In this document: in pieces, positions 50,431 through 59,942 of the stretch
How positions within the stretch are numbered: the stretch's first letter is position 1
How the letters are laid out: each line of letters begins with the position of its first letter
From: Streptomyces liangshanensis
Lineage (GTDB): Bacteria; Actinomycetota; Actinomycetes; Streptomycetales; Streptomycetaceae
Length of the DNA: 64,000 bases
Assembly (NCBI RefSeq): GCF_011694815.1
Contig: NZ_CP050177.1
Span: 1,798,001 to 1,862,000, forward strand
Direction of reading: 5' to 3'
Translations under genes and position numbers: made by a program
The notes under the pieces: generated by a model
The model's input: only the letters and a program-made list of their open reading frames with translations
The model's database searches: none
Told to the model about the DNA's origin: nothing

Positions 50431-52974
50431 TCATGAGCTGACGCGGGCGGGTTGTCCCGAGGGGGCCGGCGCGGGTCCGGGGGCCGCTCGGAGCGTGAGG
50501 ACCATGGTCATGCCGCCGCCGGGGGTGTCCTCGGCGGCGAGGGTGCCGCCCATGGCCTCGGCGAAGCCGCGGGCGACCGCGAGTCCGAGGCCGACCCCGG
50601 CGCCGCGCGGGGCGTCGCCGTGGCGCTGGAAGGGTTCGAAGATCCGGTCCTTGGCATCGTCGGGGACACCGGGGCCGCTGTCCACGACGCGTACCTCGAC
50701 GCGCGAGCCGAGGGTGCTGGCCGCGACGACGACGCGCTGTCCCTCGGGGCTGTACTTGACGGCGTTCTCGACGATGTTCGCGACGGTACGTTCCAGGAGG
50801 CCGGGGTCCACGGCGACCATGGGGAGCGATTCGGGGACGTCCAGGACGACACTGCCGTCGGGGACGCCGCCCAGCGCCATCGGGACGACCTCGTCGAGGT
50901 CGATCTCCCGTATCAGCGGGGTGACCGTCCCGGTCTGGAGACGGGACATGTCCAGCAGGTTCCCGACCAGGTGATCGAGGCGGTCGGCGCCGTTCTCGAT
51001 GCCCTCCAGCAGTTCCGCCCGATCCTCCTCGGACCATTCGACGTCGTCGGACCGCAGCGAGGTGACCGCGGCCTTGATGCCCGCCAGCGGGGTCCGCAGG
51101 TCGTGGCTGACCGCCGCGAGCAGCGCGGTACGGATCCGGTTGCCCTCCGCGAGCGCCCGCGCGTGCTCCGCCTCCCCCACCAGCCGCTGCCGGTCCAGCA
51201 CCACCGCCGCCTGCGCCGCGAAAGCCGCCAGCACCCGCCGGTCCTCCGCCGGCAACACCCGCCCCGACAACGCCAACGCCATGTGATCCCCCACCGGCAT
51301 GTCCACGTCGGCGCTCTCGGGGCGGTCGACGGGCGCCGGCCCCACGCTGCCCGCGCGCGTCCACGGCTCGACGTCGCCGCCGCGTTCCAGGAGCGCCACG
51401 GACTCCATGGCGAAGGTCTCGCGGACCCGCTCCAGCAGCGCGTCCAGCGTCGTCTCGCCCCGCAGCACACTGCCCGCGAGGAACGACAGGATCTCCGACT
51501 CCGCCCGCAACCGCGCCGCCTGGTGCGTACGACGCGCCGCCAGGTCCACCACCGACGCGACGGCCACGGCGACCGCGAAGAAGATCGTGATGGCGACGAG
51601 GTTCTTGGGGTCCTGGATCGTGAGGGTGTGGGTGGGCGGGGTGAAGTAGAAGTTCAGCAGCAGGGTGCTGACGGCGGCGGACGCGAGGGCCGGGCGCAGC
51701 CCGCCGAGCAGCGCCGACAGGACGGTCAGGAACAGGAAGAGCAGGACGTCGTTGGCGAGCCCGAGTGTGTCGTGGAGGGCCGTGAGGAGGAACGAGAGCA
51801 GGACGGGCGCGACCACCCCGACCAGCCAGCCCCAGATGATCCGCTGACGGCCCAGGCGGGCGCCGCGCGCCACCGGCAGGCCCCGCCCCTTGGCCACCTC
51901 CTCGTGCGTGACGATGTGCACGTCGAGGTCGGGGCCCGACTCGCGGGCCACGGTCGTGCCGACGCCGGGGCCGAAGACGTACTGCCAGGTCTTGCGGCGG
52001 CTGGAGCCCAGCACGATCTGGGTGGCGTTGACGCCCCGGGCGAATTCGAGCAGGGCGGAGGGGACGTCGTCGCCGATGACGTGGTGGAAGGTGCCGCCGA
52101 GGTCCTCCACCAGGGTGCGCTGGACGGTCAGTTCCTTGGGCGAGACGGCGGTGAGGCCGTCGCTGCGCGCTATGTAGACGGCGAGGACCTCGCCGCCCGC
52201 GCCCTTCTCGGCGAGGCGGGCCGCGCGGCGGATGAGCGTACGGCCCTCGGGTCCGCCGGTCACTCCGACGACGATGCGTTCGCGGGCCTGCCAGGTGGAG
52301 CGGATGTTGTGCTCGCCCCGGTACTCCTGGAGGTACTCGTCGACCCGGTCGGCGACCCAGAGCAGCGCCAGCTCGCGCAGGGCGGTCAGGTTGCCGGGGC
52401 GGAAGTAGTGGGAGAGGGCCGCGTCGACCTTGTCGGGCTTGTAGACGTTCCCGTGGGCCATGCGGCGGCGCAGGGCCTGCGGGGACATGTCGACCAGCTC
52501 GATCTGGTCGGCCCGCCGCACCATCTCGTCGGGCACGGTCTCGCGCTGCCGGACGCCGGTTATCGACTCGACCACGTCACCGAGTGACTCCAGGTGCTGG
52601 ATGTTGACGGTGGAGACGACGTCGATGCCGGCCCTGAGCAGTTCCTCGATGTCCTGCCAGCGCTTCTCGTGGGTGGAGCCGGGGACGTTCGTGTGGGCCA
52701 TCTCGTCCACGAGGGCGACGGCGGGGTGCCGGGCGAGGACGGCGTCCACGTCCATCTCGGTGAAGAGGGTCCCCCGGTACTCCAGCTCCCGGCGCGGGAC
52801 CTCTTCGAGGCCGTGCAGCATGACTTCCGTACGGGCCCGGCCGTGGTGCTCCACGAAGCCGACGACGCAGTCCGTACCGCGCTCGACGCGGCGGTGGGCC
52901 TCGGAGAGCATCGCGTACGTCTTGCCGACCCCGGGCGCCGCCCCCAGATAGATCCTCAGCTTGCCGCGTCCCAT
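50431..52974 (-). CDS. kdpD: KdpD sensor histidine kinase
   Basis: An 847-residue kinase. The KdpD N-terminal domain has the Walker A site GAAPGVGKT (residues 11-19) and VDEMAHTNVPGS. A universal-stress-protein domain follows (about 250-370, IVVGVTGGPEGRTLIRRAARL). Four transmembrane helices lie at about 395-500, then a GAF-like region, the phospho-acceptor H624 in AVSHDLRTPL and the ATP domain (NIVENAVKYSP, DSGPGV, GVGLGLAVARG). It senses K+ limitation and turgor. The start at 52974 matches the family N-terminus MGRGKLRIYLG. A perfect hairpin separates it from kdpC. Confidence 0.95.
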   Translation of the reverse strand: MGRGKLRIYLGAAPGVGKTYAMLSEAHRRVERGTDCVVGFVEHHGRARTEVMLHGLEEVPRRELEYRGTLFTEMDVDAVLARHPAVALVDEMAHTNVPGSTHEKRWQDIEELLRAGIDVVSTVNIQHLESLGDVVESITGVRQRETVPDEMVRRADQIELVDMSPQALRRRMAHGNVYKPDKVDAALSHYFRPGNLTALRELALLWVADRVDEYLQEYRGEHNIRSTWQARERIVVGVTGGPEGRTLIRRAARLAEKGAGGEVLAVYIARSDGLTAVSPKELTVQRTLVEDLGGTFHHVIGDDVPSALLEFARGVNATQIVLGSSRRKTWQYVFGPGVGTTVARESGPDLDVHIVTHEEVAKGRGLPVARGARLGRQRIIWGWLVGVVAPVLLSFLLTALHDTLGLANDVLLFLFLTVLSALLGGLRPALASAAVSTLLLNFYFTPPTHTLTIQDPKNLVAITIFFAVAVAVASVVDLAARRTHQAARLRAESEILSFLAGSVLRGETTLDALLERVRETFAMESVALLERGGDVEPWTRAGSVGPAPVDRPESADVDMPVGDHMALALSGRVLPAEDRRVLAAFAAQAAVVLDRQRLVGEAEHARALAEGNRIRTALLAAVSHDLRTPLAGIKAAVTSLRSDDVEWSEEDRAELLEGIENGADRLDHLVGNLLDMSRLQTGTVTPLIREIDLDEVVPMALGGVPDGSVVLDVPESLPMVAVDPGLLERTVANIVENAVKYSPEGQRVVVAASTLGSRVEVRVVDSGPGVPDDAKDRIFEPFQRHGDAPRGAGVGLGLAVARGFAEAMGGTLAAEDTPGGGMTMVLTLRAAPGPAPAPSGQPARVSS

Positions 52975-53008
52975 GGCCCCATTGTCGGTCTTCCGTACGG
53001 CACGGCGC

Positions 53009-53040
53009 GTCCGGCCCGCGGTGGTCACCGCGGGCCGGAC
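53009..53040 (-). terminator. Intercistronic hairpin between kdpC and kdpD
   Basis: GTCCGGCCCGCGGTG (53009-53023) pairs perfectly with its complement (53026-53040), about 42 bases past the kdpC stop and 35 before the kdpD start. It could uncouple pump genes from regulatory genes. Confidence 0.6.
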
Positions 53041-53081
53041 CGCGCCGGTCCCGCCGTCCCTGTCGTGTCGGTCCGTCGTGA

Positions 53082-53753
53082 TCAGCCGGCCAGGTCCTTG
53101 AGGGCGGTGTTCAGGGCGAGGACGTTCACCGTGGGCTCGCCGATGAAGCCGAGCGCGCGCCCGTCCGTGTGCTGCTCGACCAGCCGGCCGACCTGCGCCG
53201 CGGTCAGGTGGTTGCGCTCCGCGACCCGGTTCACCTGGAGCCGGGCGTACGCCGGTGAGATGTCCGGGTCGAGGCCGGAGCCCGAGGAGGTGACCGCGTC
53301 GGGCGGCACCTCGGAGGGGCTGACCGGGTGGCCGGGCACGGAGTTGTCCTTGACGACGGCGGCCTTGGCGTCCTTGACCCACTGGATCAGCTCTTCGTTG
53401 TCGCCCGAGCGGTTGGTCGCCCCGGAGAGGATCAGCTTGTACTGGGTGTTGACGGAGTTGCTGCCCAGGCCGTTGGAGGGGCGCGGCTGGAACCACCTGA
53501 GGTCCGGCGCGGGCGTCTCCTGGCCCTTCTCGAGCGGCAGGTCGTAGCGCTGGCCGATGAGCGAGGAGCCGACGACCCTGCCGCCGGACTTCACCTCGGA
53601 GCCGTTCGCCTGGTGGGGGAAGAGGCCCTGGGCGACGCCGGTGACGGCCAGCGGGTAGAGGACGCCGCACAGGACGGTGAGGACGACGAGCGCGCGCAGG
53701 GCGGCCCCGAGGAGCCGTGCGCCGCCGCTTGCTGAGCTGTTCATGGGAGACAT
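53082..53753 (-). CDS. kdpC: KdpC, K+-transporting ATPase subunit
   Basis: A 223-residue single-span subunit. One N-terminal helix (ALRALVVLTVLCGVLYPLAVTGVAQGLF) is followed by an extracytoplasmic domain with GSSLIGQRYDLP, FQPRPSNGLGSNSVNTQYK, DAVTSSGSGLDPDISPAYARLQVNRVA and FIGEPTVNVLALNTALKDL, all KdpC hallmarks. It stabilises the KdpA-KdpB complex. It starts six bases after kdpB; ATG 53753 is chosen, with ATG 53744 as an alternative. Confidence 0.94.
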   Translation of the reverse strand: MSPMNSSASGGARLLGAALRALVVLTVLCGVLYPLAVTGVAQGLFPHQANGSEVKSGGRVVGSSLIGQRYDLPLEKGQETPAPDLRWFQPRPSNGLGSNSVNTQYKLILSGATNRSGDNEELIQWVKDAKAAVVKDNSVPGHPVSPSEVPPDAVTSSGSGLDPDISPAYARLQVNRVAERNHLTAAQVGRLVEQHTDGRALGFIGEPTVNVLALNTALKDLAG

Positions 53754-53758
53754 GCCGT

Positions 53759-55885
53759 TCACCCGATGCCGGGGATGAGGGAGAGGAGCAGGTCGATGAG
53801 CTTGATGCCGACGAACGGGGCGATCAGGCCGCCGAGGCCGTAGATGCCGAGGTTTCTCCTGAGCATCCGGTCGGCGCTCGTCGGCCGGTAGCGCACGCCC
53901 CGCAGGGCGAGCGGCACCAGCGCCACGATGACCAGGGCGTTGAAGACGACGGCGGAGAGGATCGCGGACTCCGGCGAGGACAGGTGCATGATGTTGAGCC
54001 GGTCCAGGCTGGGGTACGCCACCGCGAACATCGCGGGGATGATCGCGAAGTACTTCGCGACGTCGTTGGCGATGGAGAACGTGGTGAGCGCTCCGCGTGT
54101 GATGAGCAGCTGCTTGCCGATCTCCACGATCTCGATGAGCTTGGTGGGGTTGGAGTCCAGGTCCACCATGTTCCCGGCCTCCTTGGCGGCCGAGGTGCCG
54201 GTGTTCATGGCCACGCCGACGTCGGCCTGGGCCAGCGCGGGGGCGTCGTTCGTGCCGTCGCCGGTCATGGCGACGAGCTTGCCGCCGGCCTGTTCGCGCT
54301 TGATGAGGGCCATCTTGTCCTCGGGGGTGGCCTCGGCGAGGAAGTCGTCGACGCCCGCCTCCTCCGCGATGGCCCGGGCGGTCAGCGGGTTGTCGCCCGT
54401 GATCATGACCGTCTTGATGCCCATACGGCGCAGCTCGTCGAACCGCTCGCGCATGCCCTCCTTGACGACGTCCTTGAGGTGGATCACCCCGAGGACCCGT
54501 GCTCCCCCGGCGTCCTCGACGGCGACCAGCAGCGGGGTGCCGCCGGCCGTGGAGATCCGCTCGGTGAGCGTCCTGGCCTCGCCGGACGCGTGGCCGCCGC
54601 TCTGCTCGACCCAGGCGACGACCGATCCGGTCGCGCCCTTGCGGATACGGCGGGGCGCGCCGTGCTCGGTGAGGTCGACGCCGGACATGCGGGTCTGGGC
54701 GGTGAAGGCGACCCACTCGGCGCCGGCCAGTTCGCCCCGGCCGCGCTCGCGCAGCCCGTACCGCTCCTTGGCGAGGACCACCACGGACCGGCCCTCGGGG
54801 GTCTCGTCGGCCAGCGAGGAGAGCTGGGCGGCGTCGGCCAGCTCGGCGGCGGTCACGCCGGCGACCGGGACGAACTCGGCGGCCTGGCGGTTGCCGAGGG
54901 TGATGGTGCCGGTCTTGTCCAGCAGGAGCGTGGAGACGTCGCCGGCGGCCTCGACGGCCCGGCCCGACATGGCGAGCACGTTGCGCTGGACCAGCCGGTC
55001 CATGCCCGCGATGCCGATCGCCGAGAGGAGCGCGCCGATGGTGGTCGGGATGAGGCAGACCAGCAGGGCGGTCAGCACGATCAGGGACTGGCCGGCTCCC
55101 GCGTAGACCGCGAAGGGCTGGAGGGTGACGACGGCGATCAGGAAGACGATCGTGAGGGACGCGAGAAGGATGTTCAGCGCGATCTCGTTGGGCGTCTTCT
55201 GCCGGGCCGCGCCCTCGACCAGCTTGATCATGCGGTCGATGAAGGTCTCGCCGGGCTTGGTCGTGATCTTGATGACGACCCGGTCGGAGAGGACCTTCGT
55301 TCCGCCGGTGACGGCCGAGCGGTCGCCGCCGGACTCGCGGATGACGGGCGCGGACTCACCGGTGATGGCGGACTCGTCCACCGAGGCGACGCCGTCGACG
55401 ACGTCCCCGTCGCCGGGGATGATGTCGCCCGCCTCGCAGACGACCAGGTCGCCGATGCGCAGCTCGGTGCCGGGCACCTGCTCCTCGGTACGGCTCGCGG
55501 GGCTCTTCCCCACGAGCCGGCGGGCGACGGTCTCGGTCTTGGCCCGGCGCAGGGTGTCCGCCTGCGCCTTGCCTCGGCCCTCGGCGACGGCCTCCGCCAG
55601 GTTGGCGAAGATCGTGGTGAGCCAGAGCCAGGCGGCGATGGCCCAGCCGAACCAGTCCCCCGGACGGGTGACGGCCAGGACCGTGGTGAGGACGGAGCCG
55701 ATCTCGACCACGAACATCACGGGCGACTTGACCATGACCCGCGGGTCGAGTTTGCGCACCGCCTCGGGGAACGACGTGATCAGCTGCTTGGGATCGAAGA
55801 GACCCCCGCCGACGCGTCCGTCCCCCGGGCCGTGGCCGCCCGGGATGTCGCTGTGCGGCGCACGGGTCGGAGTGACAGTGGACAT
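53759..55885 (-). CDS. kdpB: KdpB, P-type ATPase subunit
   Basis: A 708-residue P-type ATPase. D323 in DKTGTITLG is phosphorylated. TGES appears in ITGESAPVI, the hinge TGDGTNDAP in [23 protein letters not shown], and the helix-4 motif is [15 protein letters not shown]. It supplies energy for KdpA-mediated K+ import. The ATG at 55885 has GAGGA five bases upstream and gives the expected [10 protein letters not shown]-terminus; an earlier in-frame ATG at 55915 overlaps the kdpA stop by ATGA and cannot be excluded. Confidence 0.95.
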   Translation of the reverse strand: MSTVTPTRAPHSDIPGGHGPGDGRVGGGLFDPKQLITSFPEAVRKLDPRVMVKSPVMFVVEIGSVLTTVLAVTRPGDWFGWAIAAWLWLTTIFANLAEAVAEGRGKAQADTLRRAKTETVARRLVGKSPASRTEEQVPGTELRIGDLVVCEAGDIIPGDGDVVDGVASVDESAITGESAPVIRESGGDRSAVTGGTKVLSDRVVIKITTKPGETFIDRMIKLVEGAARQKTPNEIALNILLASLTIVFLIAVVTLQPFAVYAGAGQSLIVLTALLVCLIPTTIGALLSAIGIAGMDRLVQRNVLAMSGRAVEAAGDVSTLLLDKTGTITLGNRQAAEFVPVAGVTAAELADAAQLSSLADETPEGRSVVVLAKERYGLRERGRGELAGAEWVAFTAQTRMSGVDLTEHGAPRRIRKGATGSVVAWVEQSGGHASGEARTLTERISTAGGTPLLVAVEDAGGARVLGVIHLKDVVKEGMRERFDELRRMGIKTVMITGDNPLTARAIAEEAGVDDFLAEATPEDKMALIKREQAGGKLVAMTGDGTNDAPALAQADVGVAMNTGTSAAKEAGNMVDLDSNPTKLIEIVEIGKQLLITRGALTTFSIANDVAKYFAIIPAMFAVAYPSLDRLNIMHLSSPESAILSAVVFNALVIVALVPLALRGVRYRPTSADRMLRRNLGIYGLGGLIAPFVGIKLIDLLLSLIPGIG

Positions 55886-55911
55886 CGGTTCCTCGTGCTC
55901 GGGACGGGCGC

Positions 55912-57576
55912 TCATGACCCCAGCCCCTCGGCCAGCGGGCCCAGGGCCAGCGCCGGGAAGTAGGTCAGAGCGGTGACGATCAGGACCGTGCCGACGAGCA
56001 GCCCGACGAAGAGCGGCTTGTGGGTACGGAGGGTGCCCAGCGTCTCGGGCACCGGTTTCTGCTCGGCGAGCGAACCGGCCAGGGCGAGGATGAACACCAT
56101 GGGGAGGAAGCGGCCGAGCAGCATGACGATGCCGAGGGTGGTGTTGAACCACTGGGTGTCGGCGTTGAGCCCGGCGAACGCCGAGCCGTTGTTGTTGGCC
56201 GCCGAGGTGTACGCGTACAGGATCTCGGTGAAGCCGTGGGCGCCGGAGTTGGTCATGGAGTGGCCCGGGGTGGGCAGGGCCATGGCCACGGCGGTGAAGC
56301 TCAGGACCAGCGCCGGGGTGATCAGGATGTAGAGCGCGGCGAACTTGATCTGCCGGGTGCCGATCTTCTTGCCCAGGTACTCGGGTGTCCGGCCGACCAT
56401 CAGCCCGGCGAGGAACACCGCGATGAGCGCCATGATCAGGATCCCGTAGAGGCCGGAGCCGACCCCGCCGGGCGCCACCTCGCCCAGTTGCATGCCGAGC
56501 AGGGCGATGCCGCCGCCGTACCCGGTGAACGAGGAGAGGAAGGCGTTGACGGCGCCGGTGGAGGTGAGGGTGGTGGCCACCGCGAAGATCGACGAGCCGC
56601 CGACCCCGAAGCGGGTCTCCTTGCCCTCCAGCGCGCCGCCCGCGTCCTGGAACGCGGTTCCGCCGTGGTGGAACTCCGTCCACAGCATCACGGCGGTGAA
56701 GCCGATCCAGATCACCACCATGGCGGCGAGGATCGCGTAACCCTGCTTGACGTTGCCGACCATCCTGCCGAAGGTGCGGGTCAGGGCGAACGGGATGAGC
56801 AGGATCAGGAAGATCTCGAAGAGGTTGGAGATCCCGTCGGGGTTCTCGAAGGGGTGGGCGCTGTTGGCGTTGAAGTAGCCGCCGCCGTTGGTGCCCAGCT
56901 CCTTGATGGCCTCCTGGGAGGCGACGGCGCCGCCGTTCCACTGCTGGGACCCGCCCGTGAACTGGCCGACCTCGTGGATGCCCGCGAAGTTCTGGATCGC
57001 GCCGCACGCGACCAGGACGATCGCGCCGATGACGGCGATCGGCAGCAGGATCCGTACGGTGCCGCGGACCAGGTCCGACCAGAAGTTGCCCAGCTCACCG
57101 GTGCGGGAGCGGGCGAAGCCCCGTACCAGCGCCACCGCGACGGCCATGCCGACGGCGGCCGAGAGGAAGTTCTGGACGGCGAGCCCGCCGGTCTGCACGA
57201 CGTGGCCCATGGCCTGCTCGCCGTAGTACGACTGCCAGTTGGTGTTGGAGACGAAGGACGCGGCGGTGTTGAACGCCTGGTCCGGGTCGATGGAGGAGAA
57301 GCCGAGCGAGCCGGGCAGACCGCCCTGGACCCGCTGGAGCAGGTAGAGGAACAGGACGCTCACCGCGGAGAACGCGAGGACGCCGCGCAGGTAGGCGGGC
57401 CAGCGCATCTCGGTGGTGGGATCGGCGCCGATGATCCGGTAGATCGCCTTCTCGGCCCTGAGGTGCTTGGGCGAGCTGTAGACGCCGGCCATGTAGTCGC
57501 CGAGGGGGCGGTACGCCAGCCCGAGGGCGACGACGAGCGCGACCACCTGGAGCACGCTTGCGGGGACGGGGCCCAT
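55912..57576 (-). CDS. kdpA: KdpA, K+-translocating subunit
   Basis: A 554-residue channel-like subunit with about ten helices. Selectivity-filter segments are [56 protein letters not shown] and [13 protein letters not shown]. It binds K+ on the outside with micromolar affinity. The ATG at 57576 has GGAGAGG upstream inside kdpF; GTG at 57579 is adjacent and also possible. It follows kdpF almost directly. Confidence 0.95.
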   Translation of the reverse strand: MGPVPASVLQVVALVVALGLAYRPLGDYMAGVYSSPKHLRAEKAIYRIIGADPTTEMRWPAYLRGVLAFSAVSVLFLYLLQRVQGGLPGSLGFSSIDPDQAFNTAASFVSNTNWQSYYGEQAMGHVVQTGGLAVQNFLSAAVGMAVAVALVRGFARSRTGELGNFWSDLVRGTVRILLPIAVIGAIVLVACGAIQNFAGIHEVGQFTGGSQQWNGGAVASQEAIKELGTNGGGYFNANSAHPFENPDGISNLFEIFLILLIPFALTRTFGRMVGNVKQGYAILAAMVVIWIGFTAVMLWTEFHHGGTAFQDAGGALEGKETRFGVGGSSIFAVATTLTSTGAVNAFLSSFTGYGGGIALLGMQLGEVAPGGVGSGLYGILIMALIAVFLAGLMVGRTPEYLGKKIGTRQIKFAALYILITPALVLSFTAVAMALPTPGHSMTNSGAHGFTEILYAYTSAANNNGSAFAGLNADTQWFNTTLGIVMLLGRFLPMVFILALAGSLAEQKPVPETLGTLRTHKPLFVGLLVGTVLIVTALTYFPALALGPLAEGLGS

Positions 57577-57579
57577 CAC

Positions 57580-57669
57580 TCAGAACCTCTCCGGGAAGAG
57601 GAGGGCGAGGACGAGATAGCCCAGCAGGGCGACGGCCACGACCAGGCCTGCGATGTTCTCGGCGGTCAT
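57580..57669 (-). CDS. kdpF: KdpF, small K+-ATPase subunit
   Basis: A 29-residue single-helix peptide with the typical ending ALLFPERF, the usual size for KdpF. It stabilises the complex in the membrane. Its ATG overlaps the TGA of the preceding 27-codon gene, and its stop lies directly before kdpA. Confidence 0.9.
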   Translation of the reverse strand: MTAENIAGLVVAVALLGYLVLALLFPERF

Positions 57670-57749
57670 AGCTTCGCGACCCCCTTGGCGACGAGGGCCA
57701 CCAGCGCGAAGACCGCGATCGTGGTGACGACGAAGGCCACGTCGGCCAT
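57666..57749 (-). CDS. 27-residue small membrane protein at the head of the kdp operon
   Basis: A short reading frame on the minus strand encodes MADVAFVVTTIAVFALVALV followed by AKGVAKL. One hydrophobic helix with a basic C-terminus suggests an inner-membrane miniprotein similar in style to KdpF. It has one of the best ribosome sites in the window (AGGAG seven bases before ATG). Its TGA overlaps the kdpF ATG as ATGA, so translation is coupled. It may be an accessory Kdp subunit or a leader peptide. I know no name for it. Confidence 0.7.
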   Translation of the reverse strand: MADVAFVVTTIAVFALVALVAKGVAKL

Positions 57750-57765
57750 CGTGTGCTCCTAGATG

Positions 57766-57794
57766 ATTTCCGGGAAATGTGACTTCCTGAGGAA
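57766..57794. promoter_or_regulatory. Twin TTCC-N3-GGAA palindromes upstream of kdp
   Basis: ATTTCCGGGAAAT (57766-57778) and TTCCTGAGGAA (57784-57794) have centres 17 bases apart, between the kdp leader gene start (57749) and any promoter further right. Both fit TTCCNNNGGAA. They are candidate KdpE or other operator sites. They lie close to the ribosome site, so repression or an RNA role is possible. Confidence 0.5.
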
Positions 57795-57897
57795 ACCCCC
57801 TGTTTTGAGCCGTCCCGCGGTTGTTGACGCCTCCCATACGTCCCGGGGCACGGGCTTGACGGACTCCTTACGGATGCGCCCCCGGGCACGCAAAAGA

Positions 57898-57937
57898 CCG
57901 GTGGGCCGCACCCCGGTGAAGGGGTGCGGCCCACCGG
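57898..57937 (-). terminator. Terminator of the DUF3710-dut unit
   Basis: A perfect 17-bp stem (57898-57914 with 57921-57937, loop GGTGAA) lies 59 bases past the DUF3710 stop. On the minus strand it is followed by TCTTTTG, a short T run, so it is a good intrinsic terminator. Confidence 0.8.
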
Positions 57938-57995
57938 CCACAGGCGGGAAAGGGCCGCGCGCCGGACCTCGGCGCACGACGGGGTACGGCTCGGG

Positions 57996-58784
57996 TCAGC
58001 GCACCTCGGTGATCTCGGGACCGCGCTGGAGCGAACCCATGCCACCGGAGAAGCGGGAGCCTTCCTGCTCCTCCTGCTGGACACCCTCGGCGACCATCTG
58101 CGCGTCGTCGGGCAGCTTGAGGACGATCGGGTCACGCGGCGCCATCGGTCCGTCACCGCGGACGACCACGGTGTCCCGGAAGATCTGCTCCAGCAGCCCG
58201 GCCGCCTGCGGCTGGACCGCGCCCTGGCCGGAGATCACGCCGCGCAGGAACCAGCGGGGGCCGTCGACGCCCACGAAGCGCACCAGCTGGATGCCGCCGG
58301 TGCCGTCCGGCAGCTGGACGGGCACCTGGGCCCGCAGCTCCCAGCCGAGGGGGCCCTCGACCTCGTCGATGATGCCGCCCTGCTGGGTGATGCCCGAGGC
58401 GATCTCCTCGCGCACCTCGCCCCAGATGCCTTCCTTCTTGGGCGCCGCGAAGGCCTGGAGCTGGACCGCGCTGTCGCGCAGGACGATGGTGGCGGCGACG
58501 ATCGCGTCACCGGCGACCTCGACCCGCAGCTCCATGCCGTCGACCCCGGGCACGAAGATCCCGCCCAGGTCGACACGGCCCTCGTCGGGCTTGGAGACCT
58601 CGGAGACGTCCCAGGGGCCGTCGGGGCGGGGGGCCGGGGGAAGATTCACCCGGCGGGAGCCCGACGCGGCCTCGCTGTCGTCCGCGGCGGAACCACCCAC
58701 GCCGGCAACGCCGTCGAACTGCTCGGCCTCGCCTGCCGCGTCCGCCGCGTCCTCTGCGGAACCACTCTTCTTGCGACCGAACAC
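57996..58784 (-). CDS. DUF3710 protein
   Basis: A 262-residue soluble actinobacterial protein. A disordered acidic N-terminus precedes GPWDVSEVSKPDEGRVDLGGIFVPG, the family signature. GIWGEVREEIASGITQQGGIIDEVEGPLGWELRAQVPVQL and FVGVDGPRWFLRGVISGQGA follow. Function is unknown. The GTG at 58784 has AAGGA nine bases upstream and begins FGRKKS. It starts one base after the dut stop, so the two are co-transcribed, as in most actinomycetes. Confidence 0.9.
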   Translation of the reverse strand: MFGRKKSGSAEDAADAAGEAEQFDGVAGVGGSAADDSEAASGSRRVNLPPAPRPDGPWDVSEVSKPDEGRVDLGGIFVPGVDGMELRVEVAGDAIVAATIVLRDSAVQLQAFAAPKKEGIWGEVREEIASGITQQGGIIDEVEGPLGWELRAQVPVQLPDGTGGIQLVRFVGVDGPRWFLRGVISGQGAVQPQAAGLLEQIFRDTVVVRGDGPMAPRDPIVLKLPDDAQMVAEGVQQEEQEGSRFSGGMGSLQRGPEITEVR

Positions 58785-58785
58785 G

Positions 58786-59301
58786 TTACTGTCCTTCCCG
58801 GTCTGATACGACCGAAGCGTATCGATTCCCACCCTGTGCGCCGCCCACGGAGGCGTGGCCCCCGGTGGACCCGAAGCCCCCCTCGGCCCGCGCGGACCCG
58901 GGAAGCTCCGCCACCTCGTGGAAGCGCACCTTCTCGACCTGCTGGACGACCAATTGGGCAATCCTGTCGAATCGTTCGAACCGCACGCTCTCGCGCGGAT
59001 CGAGATTGACCAGGATCACCTTGATCTCTCCACGGTACCCGGCATCCACGGTCCCTGGGGCATTCACCAGGGCGACACCGCAGCGGGCGGCGAGCCCCGA
59101 GCGCGGGTGCACGAAGGCCGCGTACCCGTCGGGCAGCGCGATCGACACCCCCGTCGGCAGCACGGCCCGCTCGCCGGGGGCCAGCTCGGCGGCCTCGGTG
59201 GTCACCAGATCGACCCCGGCGTCCCCGGGATGCCCGTACGCGGGCAGCGGGACCTCCGGATCGACCCGGCGGATCAGTACGTCAACAGGGGCACGGCTCA
59301 T
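58786..59301 (-). CDS. dut: dUTP diphosphatase
   Basis: A 171-residue trimeric dUTPase. The five motifs are visible: PGDAGVDL, HPRSGLA, GTVDAGYRGEI, RFDRIAQLVVQ and the C-terminal GGFGSTGGH. It hydrolyses dUTP to dUMP and pyrophosphate, keeping uracil out of DNA. The ATG at 59301 is used rather than 59310. A Gly/Ala-rich tail of about 25 residues extends past motif 5, longer than in E. coli. It is divergent from the DUF3093 gene. Confidence 0.95.
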   Translation of the reverse strand: MSRAPVDVLIRRVDPEVPLPAYGHPGDAGVDLVTTEAAELAPGERAVLPTGVSIALPDGYAAFVHPRSGLAARCGVALVNAPGTVDAGYRGEIKVILVNLDPRESVRFERFDRIAQLVVQQVEKVRFHEVAELPGSARAEGGFGSTGGHASVGGAQGGNRYASVVSDREGQ

Positions 59302-59445
59302 GGGGGTCACCTCGACGGCGCGGGGGGCGCCTGGCGGGGTCCGCCGGTGGCGGGCCGGTGGCGGAACAGCGGCGGCACGTTACTCACAGGCGCAGACCTT
59401 ACCCGCGCGGTGGTCCCCCGACCGCACCGTGCCAAGCTTGCGCCC

Positions 59446-59904
59446 ATGGAGCCATCCGCCACGCGCTACGACGAACGTCTCACCGCGCCCCGTTCCTGGT
59501 GGGCGATCGCCGCCCTCACCGGGATCGCGGGCGGTCTGATCCTGCTGCCCCTGGGGCCGCTGCCGCTGCTGGGCGGCGTGATCGTCGCGGGGGCGTTCGC
59601 CGCCGTGCTCGTCAGTTCGTACGGGTCCGTGCGGATCCGGGTCGTGGCGGACTCCCTCGTCGCGGGCGACGCGCGGATCCCGGTCACGGCGCTCGGCGAG
59701 GCCGAGGAGCTGGACGAGGAGGAGGCGCGGGCTTGGCGGCTGCACAAGGCCGACCCGCGGGCCTTCATGCTGCTCCGCAGCTACGTGCCGACCGCGCTGC
59801 GGGTGACGGTCACGGATCCGGACGACGCGACCCCGTACCTCTACCTGTCCACCAGGAACCCGCGGGCGCTGGCGGCGGCGCTGGAAGCGGTACGGGCCGG
59901 CTGA
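59446..59904 (+). CDS. DUF3093 membrane protein
   Basis: A 152-residue protein. Two adjacent helices (WWAIAALTGIAGGLILLPLGPLPLLGGVIVAGAFAAVLVS-like) are followed by a cytoplasmic domain with GSVRIRVVADSLVAGDARIPVTALGEAEELDEEEARAWR and YLYLSTRNPRALAAALEA. The family is always found divergent from dut in actinobacteria. Function is unknown. Confidence 0.88.
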   Translation: MEPSATRYDERLTAPRSWWAIAALTGIAGGLILLPLGPLPLLGGVIVAGAFAAVLVSSYGSVRIRVVADSLVAGDARIPVTALGEAEELDEEEARAWRLHKADPRAFMLLRSYVPTALRVTVTDPDDATPYLYLSTRNPRALAAALEAVRAG

Positions 59905-59942
59905 GCGCCCCGTACCGCCGGAAGCCCCGGGGAGCGAGGGGC

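Noticed and set aside
57862..57890. TTGACG followed by an AT-richer stretch on the plus strand near the kdp leader
   Set aside because: It points rightward into the terminator and the 3' end of a minus-strand gene; nothing downstream on the plus strand would be transcribed from it.
57750..57995. Possible c-di-AMP (ydaO-type) riboswitch before kdp or before the KimA-like gene
   Set aside because: Neither leader shows the long conserved ydaO core; only short palindromes are present.
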